Shown in pieces: positions 31,955-40,519 of a DNA stretch of 64,000 nucleotides. The position numbers and the translations under genes are program-made. The notes below the pieces were generated by a model that was given only the letters and a program-made list of their open reading frames with translations, was not told the origin of the DNA and ran no database searches. Positions within the stretch are counted from its first letter, which is position 1; each line of letters starts with the position of its first letter. The DNA comes from Paenarthrobacter nitroguajacolicus. Its GTDB lineage: Bacteria; Actinomycetota; Actinomycetes; Actinomycetales; Micrococcaceae. The DNA is taken from positions 124,001 through 188,000 of the forward strand of contig NZ_VNFK01000005.1 of NCBI RefSeq assembly GCF_007786235.1. The letters are read 5' to 3'.

Positions 31955-33547
31955 TCAGGTGAGGCCTGGGACGCCGTCGTTGATGGTGAAGGACTTCTTG
32001 GTGCGGACCGGGGCGCCCGGCGTGGTGACGTAGTCCAGCACGCGGAAGTCCGCGGTCAAAGCGTCCTTGGTGATGCGCGTGTTCACGTACCCGCGATTGT
32101 CGTTGTAGAACTTCAAGTGCGGGTTCCACGCCATGGTGGGATCAGTAGTGGAGCCACTGCCATCGCCTGTGGACGTAATGGACGAGCACACCAGTTCGGA
32201 GCCCACCACCCGGGACTCCGGATCCTTGTAGTCCACCTTGAGGTCTGTCGCCCAGTGGCGGTGAACGTCGCCGGTCAGTACGACGGCGTTGCGCACCTTC
32301 GCGTCCACCCAGCCCTGGGTGATGCGGCGGCGGGAGGCGGCGTACCCGTCCCAGCCGTCCATGGAGACGTCGTCGATCCCTGGCGCCTTGTCGCGGTCCC
32401 GTTCGGCGAAGAAGACCTGCTGGCCCAGGATGTCCCAGCGCTGCGTGGAGTTCTTGAAGCCGTCCAGCAACCATCTTTCCTGCTCGGCACCGGTGATGGT
32501 GCGGTTTTCGTCCAGGCGCTCGGCAACGTTCTTCCGCCAGCCGTCACCTGCGAGCTGGTCGTCCCGGTACTGGCGTGTGTCCATCATGTGGAAATTGGCC
32601 AGCTGGCCCCATTGGATGGTGCGGTAGATCTTCATGTCGAAACCGGCAGGAACAGATGACGGCCGCAGCGGCATGTTCTCGTAGTACGCCTGGAATGCAG
32701 CTGCACGGCGCTGCCGGAAGTGCTCAGTGGTGTCGTTCTGTTGGCCCGCGTCCGTGTTCTCCGGAATGTCATCGGCCCAGTTGTTGTCTACCTCGTGGTC
32801 ATCCCACACCACCAGCCACGGTGCGATTGCGTGCGCAGCCTGCAGCTCGGCGTCGGCCTTGTACTGTGCGTGGCGCTGCCGGTAGCCGGCGAGGCTGACG
32901 GTCTCCGGTCCCTCATGGTCGCGGGGGTTGCCACCGCCGATCACGTAGCTGTCCTTCTTGTACTCGTAGAGGTAGTCGCCCAAGTGCAGCACCAGGTCCG
33001 GGTGGTCCTCGGCCAGTCGCTTGTAGGCGGTGAAGTACCCGTGTTCGTACTGGGCACAGCTGGCGAACGCCATGGCCAGTGCGGCGGGGGTCTCGCCGGG
33101 TGCAGGGCTTGTCAGCGTGCGGCCAACTTCGCTCACGTGCCGTCCGGTGCGGAAACGGTAAAAGTATTCCCGGCCCGGCCTGAGGCCCCTCAGTTCGACG
33201 TGAACCGAGTGGGCTGCTTCGATCCTGGCATGTTCGACGCCGCGGGCTACCACCCGGCGCATCGCAGGGTCTTCCGCTACTTCCCAGGCGACGGCGACGT
33301 TGCGGGAGGGCATGCCACCCAGGCCGTCTTCGGCCACGGGGTTCACGGCAAGCCGGGTCCAGATGACGAAGCCGTCGGGCCACGGTTCGCCCGACGCGAC
33401 GCCCAGGGTGAACGGATCGGTGCGGAGCCCGGCGTCGTCCGCTGTCGAAACCGCGACGGCGGTGCCTGGCAGGGCGGCGGATACACCTGCGACGAGTCCA
33501 GCCCCGAGGCCGGCTGAGATGAGGGACCTGCGTGAAATGTTTTCCAT
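31955..33547 (-). CDS. phoD: Tat-exported PhoD-family alkaline phosphatase/phosphodiesterase
   Basis: A 530-residue secreted enzyme that releases phosphate from organic phosphoesters. The N-terminus has a twin-arginine signal (SRRSLISAGLGAGLVAG). PhoD motifs follow in order: FASCAQYEHGYF near 160, HLGDYLYEY near 188, WLVVWDDHEVDNNW near 240, and LTGDVHRHW near 425; these carry the Asp and His ligands of the Fe/Ca active site. Such genes are usually induced by phosphate starvation, but I see no clear Pho box. It converges on the GMC gene. Confidence 0.93.
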   Translation of the reverse strand: MENISRRSLISAGLGAGLVAGVSAALPGTAVAVSTADDAGLRTDPFTLGVASGEPWPDGFVIWTRLAVNPVAEDGLGGMPSRNVAVAWEVAEDPAMRRVVARGVEHARIEAAHSVHVELRGLRPGREYFYRFRTGRHVSEVGRTLTSPAPGETPAALAMAFASCAQYEHGYFTAYKRLAEDHPDLVLHLGDYLYEYKKDSYVIGGGNPRDHEGPETVSLAGYRQRHAQYKADAELQAAHAIAPWLVVWDDHEVDNNWADDIPENTDAGQQNDTTEHFRQRRAAAFQAYYENMPLRPSSVPAGFDMKIYRTIQWGQLANFHMMDTRQYRDDQLAGDGWRKNVAERLDENRTITGAEQERWLLDGFKNSTQRWDILGQQVFFAERDRDKAPGIDDVSMDGWDGYAASRRRITQGWVDAKVRNAVVLTGDVHRHWATDLKVDYKDPESRVVGSELVCSSITSTGDGSGSTTDPTMAWNPHLKFYNDNRGYVNTRITKDALTADFRVLDYVTTPGAPVRTKKSFTINDGVPGLT

Positions 33548-33680
33548 TCATCCGACCCTAGGAGGCTCGGGTTGACTCGGTTCAAGGGTGGTGTGAATCA
33601 GTGGTTAACTGTGTGACAAAAGTTGTTATCCCGGGCTGACTTGCAGCTCGCTCTGAGCAGTGCTCGTCTATGCTCAGTTC

Positions 33681-34091
33681 ATGACGACGGGGGAGAGCCC
33701 TAAGCGGCCTGGTGCGGTGACGTTTTCAGTGGTGCTGATGTACATCGGTGGCATCGCTCAAATCATTCTGGGGATCCTGACCATATTCCTGCGCTACACA
33801 CCGGAGGCCCAGTCCGGTGGCATCGCCCTGCCCATCACTTTGCTCGGGGCAGGGATGATCCTGTTCGGTTTGTTGGTGATCGGGCTGGCCTCCGGAGTGG
33901 CTCGGGGGAGCGAGGCTGCTCGCCGTGGCGCTACAGCGGTCATGGTGCTCGGATTGGCTTTTGCCGTGCTGGATTTGATCATTGCGGCAGATGGAGATTG
34001 GTCGGCTGTGATTTCCCAGTCCATCGCAACGGTGGCCGTGGTGGTTCCGCTGTGGGTGGGCCGTGGACGGCGCTACTTCGAGACGCGTTGA
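33681..34091 (+). CDS. small four-helix membrane protein, function unknown
   Basis: A 136-residue integral membrane protein with four hydrophobic segments (VTFSVVLMYIGGIAQIILGILTIF; IALPITLLGAGMILFGLLVIGLA; RGATAVMVLGLAFAVLDLIIA; VISQSIATVAVVVPLWV) and short charged ends. ATG 33681 follows TATGCT (33669-33674) by 6 nt with no ribosome site, so a leaderless mRNA is likely. Its last 19 bp overlap the end of the convergent ATPase gene. No named family recognised. Confidence 0.75.
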   Translation: MTTGESPKRPGAVTFSVVLMYIGGIAQIILGILTIFLRYTPEAQSGGIALPITLLGAGMILFGLLVIGLASGVARGSEAARRGATAVMVLGLAFAVLDLIIAADGDWSAVISQSIATVAVVVPLWVGRGRRYFETR

Positions 34092-36502
34092 TGCAAGGCT
34101 TCCTGGGCATCCCGATACGCCACACGGCGGTGGACGAACCGGACAATCTCGATCAGCGCGATGCAGGCCGCTGATGTTCCGAGGATCAGCAGAGCAGTGG
34201 GCAGCGTCGGATCCGTGAACTGCAGGAAGTCCCGGGCGATCGGCACGGAATAAACGAGGATGAGCCCCACCATCATGGCCCCGATGACCAGCCCCTTGAA
34301 ACGGGTGACAGGACGCGACAACACCACCAGGATCCAGATACCGATGATCGCCAGGATGAGGGTGGACCCGGTCCTGATCTCGGCCTCGGGTATCTGCAGG
34401 TTCGCGGCAAGGCGGGCATATGACGCCAACCCCAGCGTGACGGCCACACCCGCCGGCACGGCGAACGTGAGTGATCTCCGAAGGAATCCCGGAATATAGC
34501 GCTGGGCGTTGGGCAGCAAGGCCAGGAAGAACGCCGGAATGCCGATGGTCAGGCCGTCCGTCACGCTCAGCTGCCGGGGAAGGAAGGGGAACGGCAGCAG
34601 GAGGATGCCGAAGGAAATGGCAAGGAACGTCGCATACGCGGTCTTTGTCAGGAACAGCATGGAAACGCGCTCGATGTTGGCGATCACCTGGCGGCCCTCC
34701 GCCACCACGGATGGCAGGTGGGAGAACTTTCCGTCCAGGAGCACCAGCCGCGCCACAGCCTTCGTCGCCGCGGCGCCGGAATTCATGGCGACACCGATAT
34801 CGGCTTCCTTGATGGCCAAGGCATCGTTGACCCCGTCCCCGGTCATGGCCACGGTACGCCCGGCAGCCTTCAGCGCCACCACGATCCGCTTCTTTTGGTC
34901 GGGGGTCACCCGGCCGAAGACCACGTTGTTGTTGATAACGTCCAGAAACTCATCGTCCCCTTCAGGCAGCTCGCGGGCATCGAAGCCGTGGGGTGCGTCG
35001 AGGCCAACTTCGCGGGCGATCGCGGCCACCGTTTGTGGGTTGTCGCCCGAGATGATCCGGACATCCACATCCTGTGCGGCGAAGTAACTCAACGTCTCGG
35101 CAGCGTCGGGACGGATGTTCTCTTTGAAGGTCAGGAGAACCACGGGGACGGCATCAGCCGGAACGGTTTCGTCATCCGTGGGGGTGCCGTGGGCCAGGAC
35201 CAGTGTCCGTCGGCCGGTGGTCGCCAACTCCGCGGCCTGGGTGGCGAGCTGTTGAAGCACGGGATCGGTGGAATGCCGTGCCGGGAACACCATTTCGGGA
35301 CCGCCCAGGATCCACATTCCATCGTCGAACACCACGGCGCTCCACTTGCGGGCGGAGGAGAAAGGCACGCGGTCAAGCGGGAGGCCGGGAGGCTCGTTGA
35401 AGTGCCCGGCGAGACTGCGGGCCGTGGCGTTGGCATCCTTCTGCACCCCGTACCAGGAGAGCACGGACTCCCATCCGGGGCGGGCGGTCAGGGGATGCGC
35501 GGCGTCGAAAACGATGTCGCCCTGGGTGAGCGTGCCGGTCTTGTCGAGGCAGATGATGTCCACCCGCGCCAGGCCCTCAACCGCAGGCAGCTCCTGCACC
35601 AGCACCTGCTGGCGGGCCAGCTTCACTGCGCCAACGGCGAAGGTAATGCTGGTCATGAGCACCAGCCCCAGCGGGACCATGGCGACGACGGCGGCGATAG
35701 TCGCCGTCGCTGCGTCCCGCCACGCTCCACTCGCCGAAGCTTCGGCCCACCCGCCCTGGGCCAGCATCTGCGCGTTGAGAACCAACAACGCCACCGGCCC
35801 AACGAACCATGTGACCCATTTCAGGACGCGGTCAATCGAGGAGCGGAGTTCCGACGCCACCAGCGAGAACCGCTTGGCTTCAGCGGCGAGTGAGTTCGCG
35901 AAGGAGTCCGCACCCACCCGGTCCACAACGGCGGTGCCTTCGCCGGCCACCACTACTGAGCCGGACAGGACACGGTCGCCTTCGCTCTTCTCCACGGCAT
36001 CGGATTCGCCCGTGAGCATGGACTCATCCACTTGCAGTCCCTTTGATGCGGCCACCAGCCCGTCCGCGGGAACCTGATCGCCGGCCCTCAGCACAAGCGT
36101 GTCGTCCAACACCACATCGTCCAAGGAGATTTCCGCCTCTGACCCCTCACGCAACACCCGCGCGTGTGGGGCGTTCAGCAGCGCCAGACGGTCCAAGGCA
36201 CGTTTGGCCCGGTACTCCTGGACGCTGCCGATCACAGCGTTGGCGATGGCGCTGAAGCCGAACAAGGCATCCTGCCAGCGGCCAATCGCGAAAAGGACGA
36301 TGAAGCAGGCCAGGATGATGCCATTGAACAGGGTGAGGACATTGGCACGGACGATGCTCCAGACGCTGCGGCTGGTGTCCTGGACAAAGGCGTTGGTTTG
36401 TCCGGCGGCCACCCGCTCAGCGACTTCGGCAGTGCTGAGTCCCTGCACCGAGGACCCCACTACACGGACGCCTACCCCTGTCAGGTCTTTATCGTTTGGC
36501 AC
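34073..36502 (-). CDS. cation-transporting P-type ATPase, CtpE-like
   Basis: An 809-residue ion pump. The actuator motif is MLTGES near 170, the phosphorylation site is DKTGTLTQGD near 320 and the hinge TGDGVNDALAIKEADIG near 558. The fourth-helix motif is VPLGLVLMTS, where many P-type ATPases have VPEGL. The overall architecture (short N-terminus, ten helices, no heavy-metal domain) is like mycobacterial CtpE, a calcium pump, but ion specificity is only inferred. There is no Cys-Pro-Cys motif, so a copper or zinc pump is unlikely. Its 3' end overlaps the convergent membrane-protein gene by 19 bp. Confidence 0.9.
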   Translation of the reverse strand: MPNDKDLTGVGVRVVGSSVQGLSTAEVAERVAAGQTNAFVQDTSRSVWSIVRANVLTLFNGIILACFIVLFAIGRWQDALFGFSAIANAVIGSVQEYRAKRALDRLALLNAPHARVLREGSEAEISLDDVVLDDTLVLRAGDQVPADGLVAASKGLQVDESMLTGESDAVEKSEGDRVLSGSVVVAGEGTAVVDRVGADSFANSLAAEAKRFSLVASELRSSIDRVLKWVTWFVGPVALLVLNAQMLAQGGWAEASASGAWRDAATATIAAVVAMVPLGLVLMTSITFAVGAVKLARQQVLVQELPAVEGLARVDIICLDKTGTLTQGDIVFDAAHPLTARPGWESVLSWYGVQKDANATARSLAGHFNEPPGLPLDRVPFSSARKWSAVVFDDGMWILGGPEMVFPARHSTDPVLQQLATQAAELATTGRRTLVLAHGTPTDDETVPADAVPVVLLTFKENIRPDAAETLSYFAAQDVDVRIISGDNPQTVAAIAREVGLDAPHGFDARELPEGDDEFLDVINNNVVFGRVTPDQKKRIVVALKAAGRTVAMTGDGVNDALAIKEADIGVAMNSGAAATKAVARLVLLDGKFSHLPSVVAEGRQVIANIERVSMLFLTKTAYATFLAISFGILLLPFPFLPRQLSVTDGLTIGIPAFFLALLPNAQRYIPGFLRRSLTFAVPAGVAVTLGLASYARLAANLQIPEAEIRTGSTLILAIIGIWILVVLSRPVTRFKGLVIGAMMVGLILVYSVPIARDFLQFTDPTLPTALLILGTSAACIALIEIVRFVHRRVAYRDAQEALHQRVSK

Positions 36503-36645
36503 TCATGCCCCCATTGTTGAGCCGGTGGAGCGATGGGAATGAGTATGCCAGCCGGGAAGGGTTAAGTCCTCGATCTCCGCCGCGGAGTCAGCCGCGGCCA
36601 CCACCCCGGGACGTTTCGCCGGTAGGCAAGATATTGCTCGCCAGA

Positions 36646-36719
36646 GCCACCCAACTGACTGGCATTAGTGGTTGTTTTCAGCGCTCAGAACAACCACTAC
36701 TGCCAGTTAGTTGGGTAGC
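36646..36719. repeat. dispersed palindromic repeat, copy 2
   Basis: Arms of 31 bp (36646-36676 and 36689-36719) pair at 28 positions around a 12-bp loop containing AGCGCT. The left-arm core ACTGGCATTAGTGGTTG is identical to copy 1 at 18996. The right arm overlaps the last codons and TAA of the epimerase gene, so the repeat is partly coding here. Confidence 0.75.
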
Positions 36720-37639
36720 CGGGCAGCGTCCTGCCACCAGGCCACCGCTGCCGCTGCGGCCTCGGGCAGGGGAGTCGGTTCCAGGCCCAGGAGCCGCTGG
36801 CTTTCCGACGAATCCATCACGAACGGGCGCTCAAACTGATACAGCAATTCGGCAAGCTCGCGCATGTCCGTGGACAAAATGCCCGCCATCCGAAGCACCC
36901 ATCCGGGCACGGCGCTCACCTTGGGTGCAGCAACACCGGCGGCTGCCGCATGCGCTTCGGCTATTTCCCGCTGGGTCACGGCGGCGCCGGTGGGGGCATG
37001 CAGCACGCGGTTCCAGAGTTCCGGCTTCTTCGCCGCAGCGATCATGGCGGCTGCGAGGTCCGGTACATAGGTAAAGGAGTGCGGCTGGCGGGTACTTCCT
37101 ATGACCTGCACCGCCTTGCCTGCCAGGATGGGCGTCACCATGCGCTCGCCGGCATGCGCCATCTTGACTCGCGGCCCAAAGAAGTCGCCCGCCACGACGC
37201 TCACGGTGTTTGCCGCATGCGCCTGCCGCGCCTTCAGCAATGCGGTCCGGATGCCGCGCTTACCACCGGAAGCTTCCCGGGGGCTCGACTCTGTCATGAT
37301 CCGATCCGGCTCGCTGTACGAGTAAAGGCTTTCAGGGAAGACGACGACGGCGCCCGCGGCTGCCGCTGCATCCATCACCACTTGCTCGGCCTGGGGGAGT
37401 TCGGCTGCCCAGGCCGCGGCGCGGTACGCCGAACCGTGGATGCAGTGGAACACCGCCTTGGCGCCCTGTATGGCCCGGGAAACCTGGCTGGGATCGGAGG
37501 CATCCACCCGCATCCGATCCACCAAATGATGGTCCGGGCCGCTGCCCGAGCGGGTCAGGATGCGGACTTGGTGGCCTTGCTCGGCGAGCAGTTCGGCAAT
37601 GGTGTAACCCACCGGTCCTGCTCCAATGACGACGTACAT
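36707..37639 (-). CDS. NAD(P)-dependent epimerase/dehydratase-type oxidoreductase
   Basis: A 310-residue extended short-chain (NAD-dependent epimerase) protein. The Rossmann motif is GAGPVGYTIAELL at 6-18; AVFHCIHGSAYR near 62 and FTYVPDLAAAMIAAA near 195 fit the family. The canonical YxxxK is not obvious: the usual position reads RTALLKARQAHA, so catalysis may be altered and a redox or binding role is possible. It is divergent from a TetR gene with two perfect operators between them, and its 3' end carries the dispersed palindrome. Substrate unknown. Confidence 0.8.
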   Translation of the reverse strand: MYVVIGAGPVGYTIAELLAEQGHQVRILTRSGSGPDHHLVDRMRVDASDPSQVSRAIQGAKAVFHCIHGSAYRAAAWAAELPQAEQVVMDAAAAAGAVVVFPESLYSYSEPDRIMTESSPREASGGKRGIRTALLKARQAHAANTVSVVAGDFFGPRVKMAHAGERMVTPILAGKAVQVIGSTRQPHSFTYVPDLAAAMIAAAKKPELWNRVLHAPTGAAVTQREIAEAHAAAAGVAAPKVSAVPGWVLRMAGILSTDMRELAELLYQFERPFVMDSSESQRLLGLEPTPLPEAAAAAVAWWQDAARLPN

Positions 37640-37679
37640 GAGGTCCTTCTTTCGGGAGATAACGCTCTGGATTGAAAGC

Positions 37680-37742
37680 GAGAGCAGTGCTCTCTGAATT
37701 CAGGGTGATCGATTATCCCCTCAAAGTCAAGAGCAATGCTCT
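37680..37742. promoter_or_regulatory. two TetR operators, GAGAGCA-N-TGCTCTC
   Basis: GAGAGCAGTGCTCTC (37680-37694) is a perfect 7+1+7 palindrome; AGAGCAATGCTCT (37730-37742) repeats it as 6+1+6. Centres are 49 bp apart, between the divergent epimerase and tetR starts. A TTGACG -35-like element follows at 37749. This is a well-formed two-site repression region. Confidence 0.7.
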
Positions 37743-37782
37743 CATTTGTTGACGGCGCTCTCTGTTATGGCAAGCTGGGGGC

Positions 37783-38514
37783 ATGACGCCCGCCGAAGCA
37801 ATCAAGGCCAAGCCCCCAACTCCCCGCGAACGTGCCCGCGCGCAGACCATCGCCGACATCATCCGACTCGGTCGCGAGCACCTGGCGCTCCATGGCGCAG
37901 CAGCCCTTTCCCTGCGTGCAGTAGCGCGGGACCTGGGTGTCGTATCTTCGGCCGTCTACCGGTACGTCGAGAATCGGGATGAGCTTCTCACGCTCCTGCT
38001 CATCGACGGGTACAACGAGCTCGGCGACCAAGTGGACACAGCCGTTGACGCCGTACCGGAGGATGATTTCCCCGGACAGTTCAAGGCCCTTGGCGTGGCA
38101 GTCCGTGCCTGGGCCCTCCGTGAGCCGGCCAGCTATTCGCTCCTCTTCGGCAGTCCTGTTCCCGGGTATCAGGCTCCGGGCGAGCGCACCACCGTCCCGG
38201 GTACCCGTGTGATCTTTCGTCTGGTGGGCATCTTCGATGCCGCCTACCGCGCAGGTGCCCTGGACGCCCACGTGAGTCCCGCCGTCGTGATTCCTCCCGC
38301 TCTGGCCGAAGACCTGGCCGCCATCCGCTCGGAGATGAACCTCGCGGCGCCGGACGCTTCGCTCGCACGGGGCGTGCTGGCGTGGACGTCGGTGTTCGGG
38401 GCTGTCAGCTTTGAGGTCTTTGGGCAATATGGTCTAGACACTTTTAAAGCCCGCGACCAACTTTTCGAACATCAACTTGGCGTGCTTCAAGGCGTCGTGG
38501 GGCTCCAAGGCTAG
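37783..38514 (+). CDS. TetR/AcrR-family repressor
   Basis: A 243-residue regulator. The helix-turn-helix lies at about residues 20-65 (IADIIRLGREHLALHGAAALSLRAVARDLGVVSSAVYRYVENRDELLTLLLIDGYNELG), and the C-terminal helical domain resembles TetR_C_13/WHG-type (REPASYSLLFGSPVPGYQAP). Divergent from the epimerase gene; the two GAGAGCA-type dyads between them are its likely operators. The ligand is unknown. Confidence 0.88.
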   Translation: MTPAEAIKAKPPTPRERARAQTIADIIRLGREHLALHGAAALSLRAVARDLGVVSSAVYRYVENRDELLTLLLIDGYNELGDQVDTAVDAVPEDDFPGQFKALGVAVRAWALREPASYSLLFGSPVPGYQAPGERTTVPGTRVIFRLVGIFDAAYRAGALDAHVSPAVVIPPALAEDLAAIRSEMNLAAPDASLARGVLAWTSVFGAVSFEVFGQYGLDTFKARDQLFEHQLGVLQGVVGLQG

Positions 38515-38531
38515 GGCGCTACAGTATTCAG

Positions 38532-39320
38532 ATGGTTCGTGGACTTGCTGACATCGGTGCTGAGGGCGTCCTGCTCGCCGGTGCGGGGAGGGCGATCCTC
38601 CTGCAGATCGCCGATCCCAAAGTGGGTCACGGCGTGGCCGAGCACAGCAACTTCGCGGAGCGCCCCATGGACCGGCTTCGCGCCACCATGACGTACGTGT
38701 ATGCGGTGGTGTACGGCTCGGAGGAGCAGCTGAAGGCCGTTCGCCGCGCGGTCAACCGAGCCCATGCGCCGGTCCGTCGCGGACCTGATGAGGCGTCCAA
38801 GGGCTACAACGCTTTCGACGCCGAGTCTCAACTATGGGTGGTGGCTACCCTCTACGACACCGCCGTGACTGTTTATGAGCAGGTTCACGGACCGCTCGAC
38901 GACGAGACTGCCGACCGTATTTACAGCGAGTACGCGCGGATCGGAACGGCTCTGCAGCTTCCGGCGACGATGTGGCCAGTTGATCGGGGCGCGTTCGCGA
39001 CGTACTGGGACGCGCATGTCAGCAAACTCCAGCCGGACGCCAAAGCACTGAAGGTAGCGCAGGAACTCCTCTACCCAGCGGCCGGGCCGCAACTCCTACG
39101 TTTGGCCATGCCCTTGGCGCGGTTCCTGACTGCGGGTCTGTTGCCGGACCATCTTCGGGAGGGTTTCGGGCTTGACTGGGGGCCGGGGCAGGCGCGCCGG
39201 TTCGATCGGATCATGCGGATGGTGGGCAAGGTCTATCCTCGCTTGCCCCAACGGATCCGCCACTGGCCGCGAGACTACTACCTGGGCCAACTCGGGTCTA
39301 CCAAGGCGGACCATGCGTAA
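38532..39320 (+). CDS. MpaB/DUF2236-family oxygenase-like protein
   Basis: A 262-residue protein of the DUF2236 family, related to rubber oxygenase (latex-clearing protein) and fungal MpaB. The stretches VGHGVAEHSNFAERPMDRLRATMTYVYAVVYGS and RAVNRAHAPVRR carry the histidines used for heme in the family; DAESQLWVVATLYDTAVTVYEQ is also typical. Whether it is an active oxygenase is not known. The ATG follows TACAGT by 6 nt, which suggests a leaderless mRNA. It overlaps the next gene by 8 bp. Confidence 0.82.
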   Translation: MVRGLADIGAEGVLLAGAGRAILLQIADPKVGHGVAEHSNFAERPMDRLRATMTYVYAVVYGSEEQLKAVRRAVNRAHAPVRRGPDEASKGYNAFDAESQLWVVATLYDTAVTVYEQVHGPLDDETADRIYSEYARIGTALQLPATMWPVDRGAFATYWDAHVSKLQPDAKALKVAQELLYPAAGPQLLRLAMPLARFLTAGLLPDHLREGFGLDWGPGQARRFDRIMRMVGKVYPRLPQRIRHWPRDYYLGQLGSTKADHA

Positions 39321-40203
39321 CTCCACGTCCGTGGAACAGTCCATCGACGATCTCGCGCACCGCTACCTGGACCGAGCCCCCGGAGGACGCGCCCGGGCGG
39401 GACTCACCGAGTTCGTGGTGTTCGGGCTGAAGCAGGCGTGGGCTTGCGTGTTCGGTGCAGCGTTGCTCGCCGTGATCATCGCAGCCCGCCTCTGGTATCC
39501 GGACAATGCCGCGTTGGCTCGGAACGACTTCCTGACCATGGCCGCGATCGTCATCCAGGTCCTGATGATCAGCTTCAAGTTGGAGACGCTGCGGGAGTTG
39601 CGGGTGATCCTGCTGTTCCACGTGGTGGGGACGGTGATGGAGCTGTTCAAGACGGACGTTGGCTCGTGGGCTTACGAGGCCGAGGGTTTCCTCCGGATCG
39701 GCGCGGTTCCCCTGTTCAGTGGGTTCATGTACGCAGCCGTGGGCTCATACATGGTGCGGGTCTTCCGGCTGTTCGATCTCCGCTTTGATCGGTATCCGCG
39801 GCGCTGGATCACGGCCCTTGTTGCGGCGGGGATCTACGTCAACTTCTTCTCGCACCACTACATCCTTGACCTTCGCTGGGTGCTGCTTGCCGCCGTCGTG
39901 CTTGTTTACGGGCGGTGCGTGATGCACTTCCGGGTGTTCCGCCGCCGCTTCAAGATGCCGATTCTGGTGTCGTTCCTGCTGGTGGCGCTGTTCATTTGGT
40001 TCGCGGAGAACATCGGTACGTGGTCCCGCGCGTGGCTGTATCCGAACCAGTTGGAGGGCTGGCAGGCGGTCTCCATCGACAAGCTCCTGGCATGGTTCCT
40101 GCTGATGATCATCTCCGTGGTCCTGGTGGCGTGGGTCTACAAGCCGGAACCGCTCGACGCCGCTGACGCCACCCAAACGGCTGACGCCGCGCATATTCAG
40201 TAG
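39313..40203 (+). CDS. DUF817-family integral membrane protein
   Basis: A 296-residue membrane protein with about eight helices. ELFKTDVGSWAYEAEGFLRIGAVPLFSGFMYAAVGSYMVR and YVNFFSHHYILDLRW are hallmark stretches of DUF817, a family without assigned function; conserved His, Asp and Trp residues suggest a metal or small-molecule role. ATG 39313 overlaps the MpaB-like gene by 8 bp, so the two are translationally coupled and may work together. Confidence 0.82.
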   Translation: MRNSTSVEQSIDDLAHRYLDRAPGGRARAGLTEFVVFGLKQAWACVFGAALLAVIIAARLWYPDNAALARNDFLTMAAIVIQVLMISFKLETLRELRVILLFHVVGTVMELFKTDVGSWAYEAEGFLRIGAVPLFSGFMYAAVGSYMVRVFRLFDLRFDRYPRRWITALVAAGIYVNFFSHHYILDLRWVLLAAVVLVYGRCVMHFRVFRRRFKMPILVSFLLVALFIWFAENIGTWSRAWLYPNQLEGWQAVSIDKLLAWFLLMIISVVLVAWVYKPEPLDAADATQTADAAHIQ

Positions 40204-40204
40204 T

Positions 40205-40224
40205 GACACCCGGATATGGGTGTC
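40205..40224 (+). terminator. hairpin after the DUF817 gene
   Basis: GACACCC (40205-40211) and GGGTGTC (40218-40224) form a perfect 7-bp stem with a 6-nt loop right after the stop codon. No T-run follows, so efficiency is uncertain. The rest of the gap up to 40349 shows nothing else I can name. Confidence 0.5.
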
Positions 40225-40349
40225 GCCGCTCCGGGTGAGTGGCGGAGTGCATTTTGCGTGTCCTGAGGCTTCGTCTGCCAGTTCACCGTAGGCGAAACCA
40301 CCCCTTTTTGCCGCGTGATTCTGCGGCTTTCCGGGCCGTGGTTCAGAAA

Positions 40350-40423
40350 GTTGAGCGTACTAGACTCAACTTTGGATTGACTTAAATCTGAGGCTGAGTA
40401 CAGTTGAGTGCAGAACGCTCAAC
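40350..40423 (+). promoter_or_regulatory. dnaK promoter between two HAIR operators
   Basis: HAIR1 is GTTGAGC-N7-ACTCAAC (40350-40370) and HAIR2 is GTTGAGT-N7-GCTCAAC (40403-40423); HspR binds such repeats (consensus CTTGAGT-N7-ACTCAAG). Between them, TTGACT (40377-40382) and TACAGT (40399-40404) make a promoter with a 16-bp spacer. HspR bound at both sites would block it until heat shock. An extra GTTGAGC half-site is at 40433. Confidence 0.8.
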
Positions 40424-40519
40424 TAGCCGATTGTTGAGCAGGCTCCCAGCACGTAAACCGCCCAGCGGACCGTTGTCAGGCGCGATCTCCAACATCGGCC
40501 ATTGAAAGGAAAACAAGAT

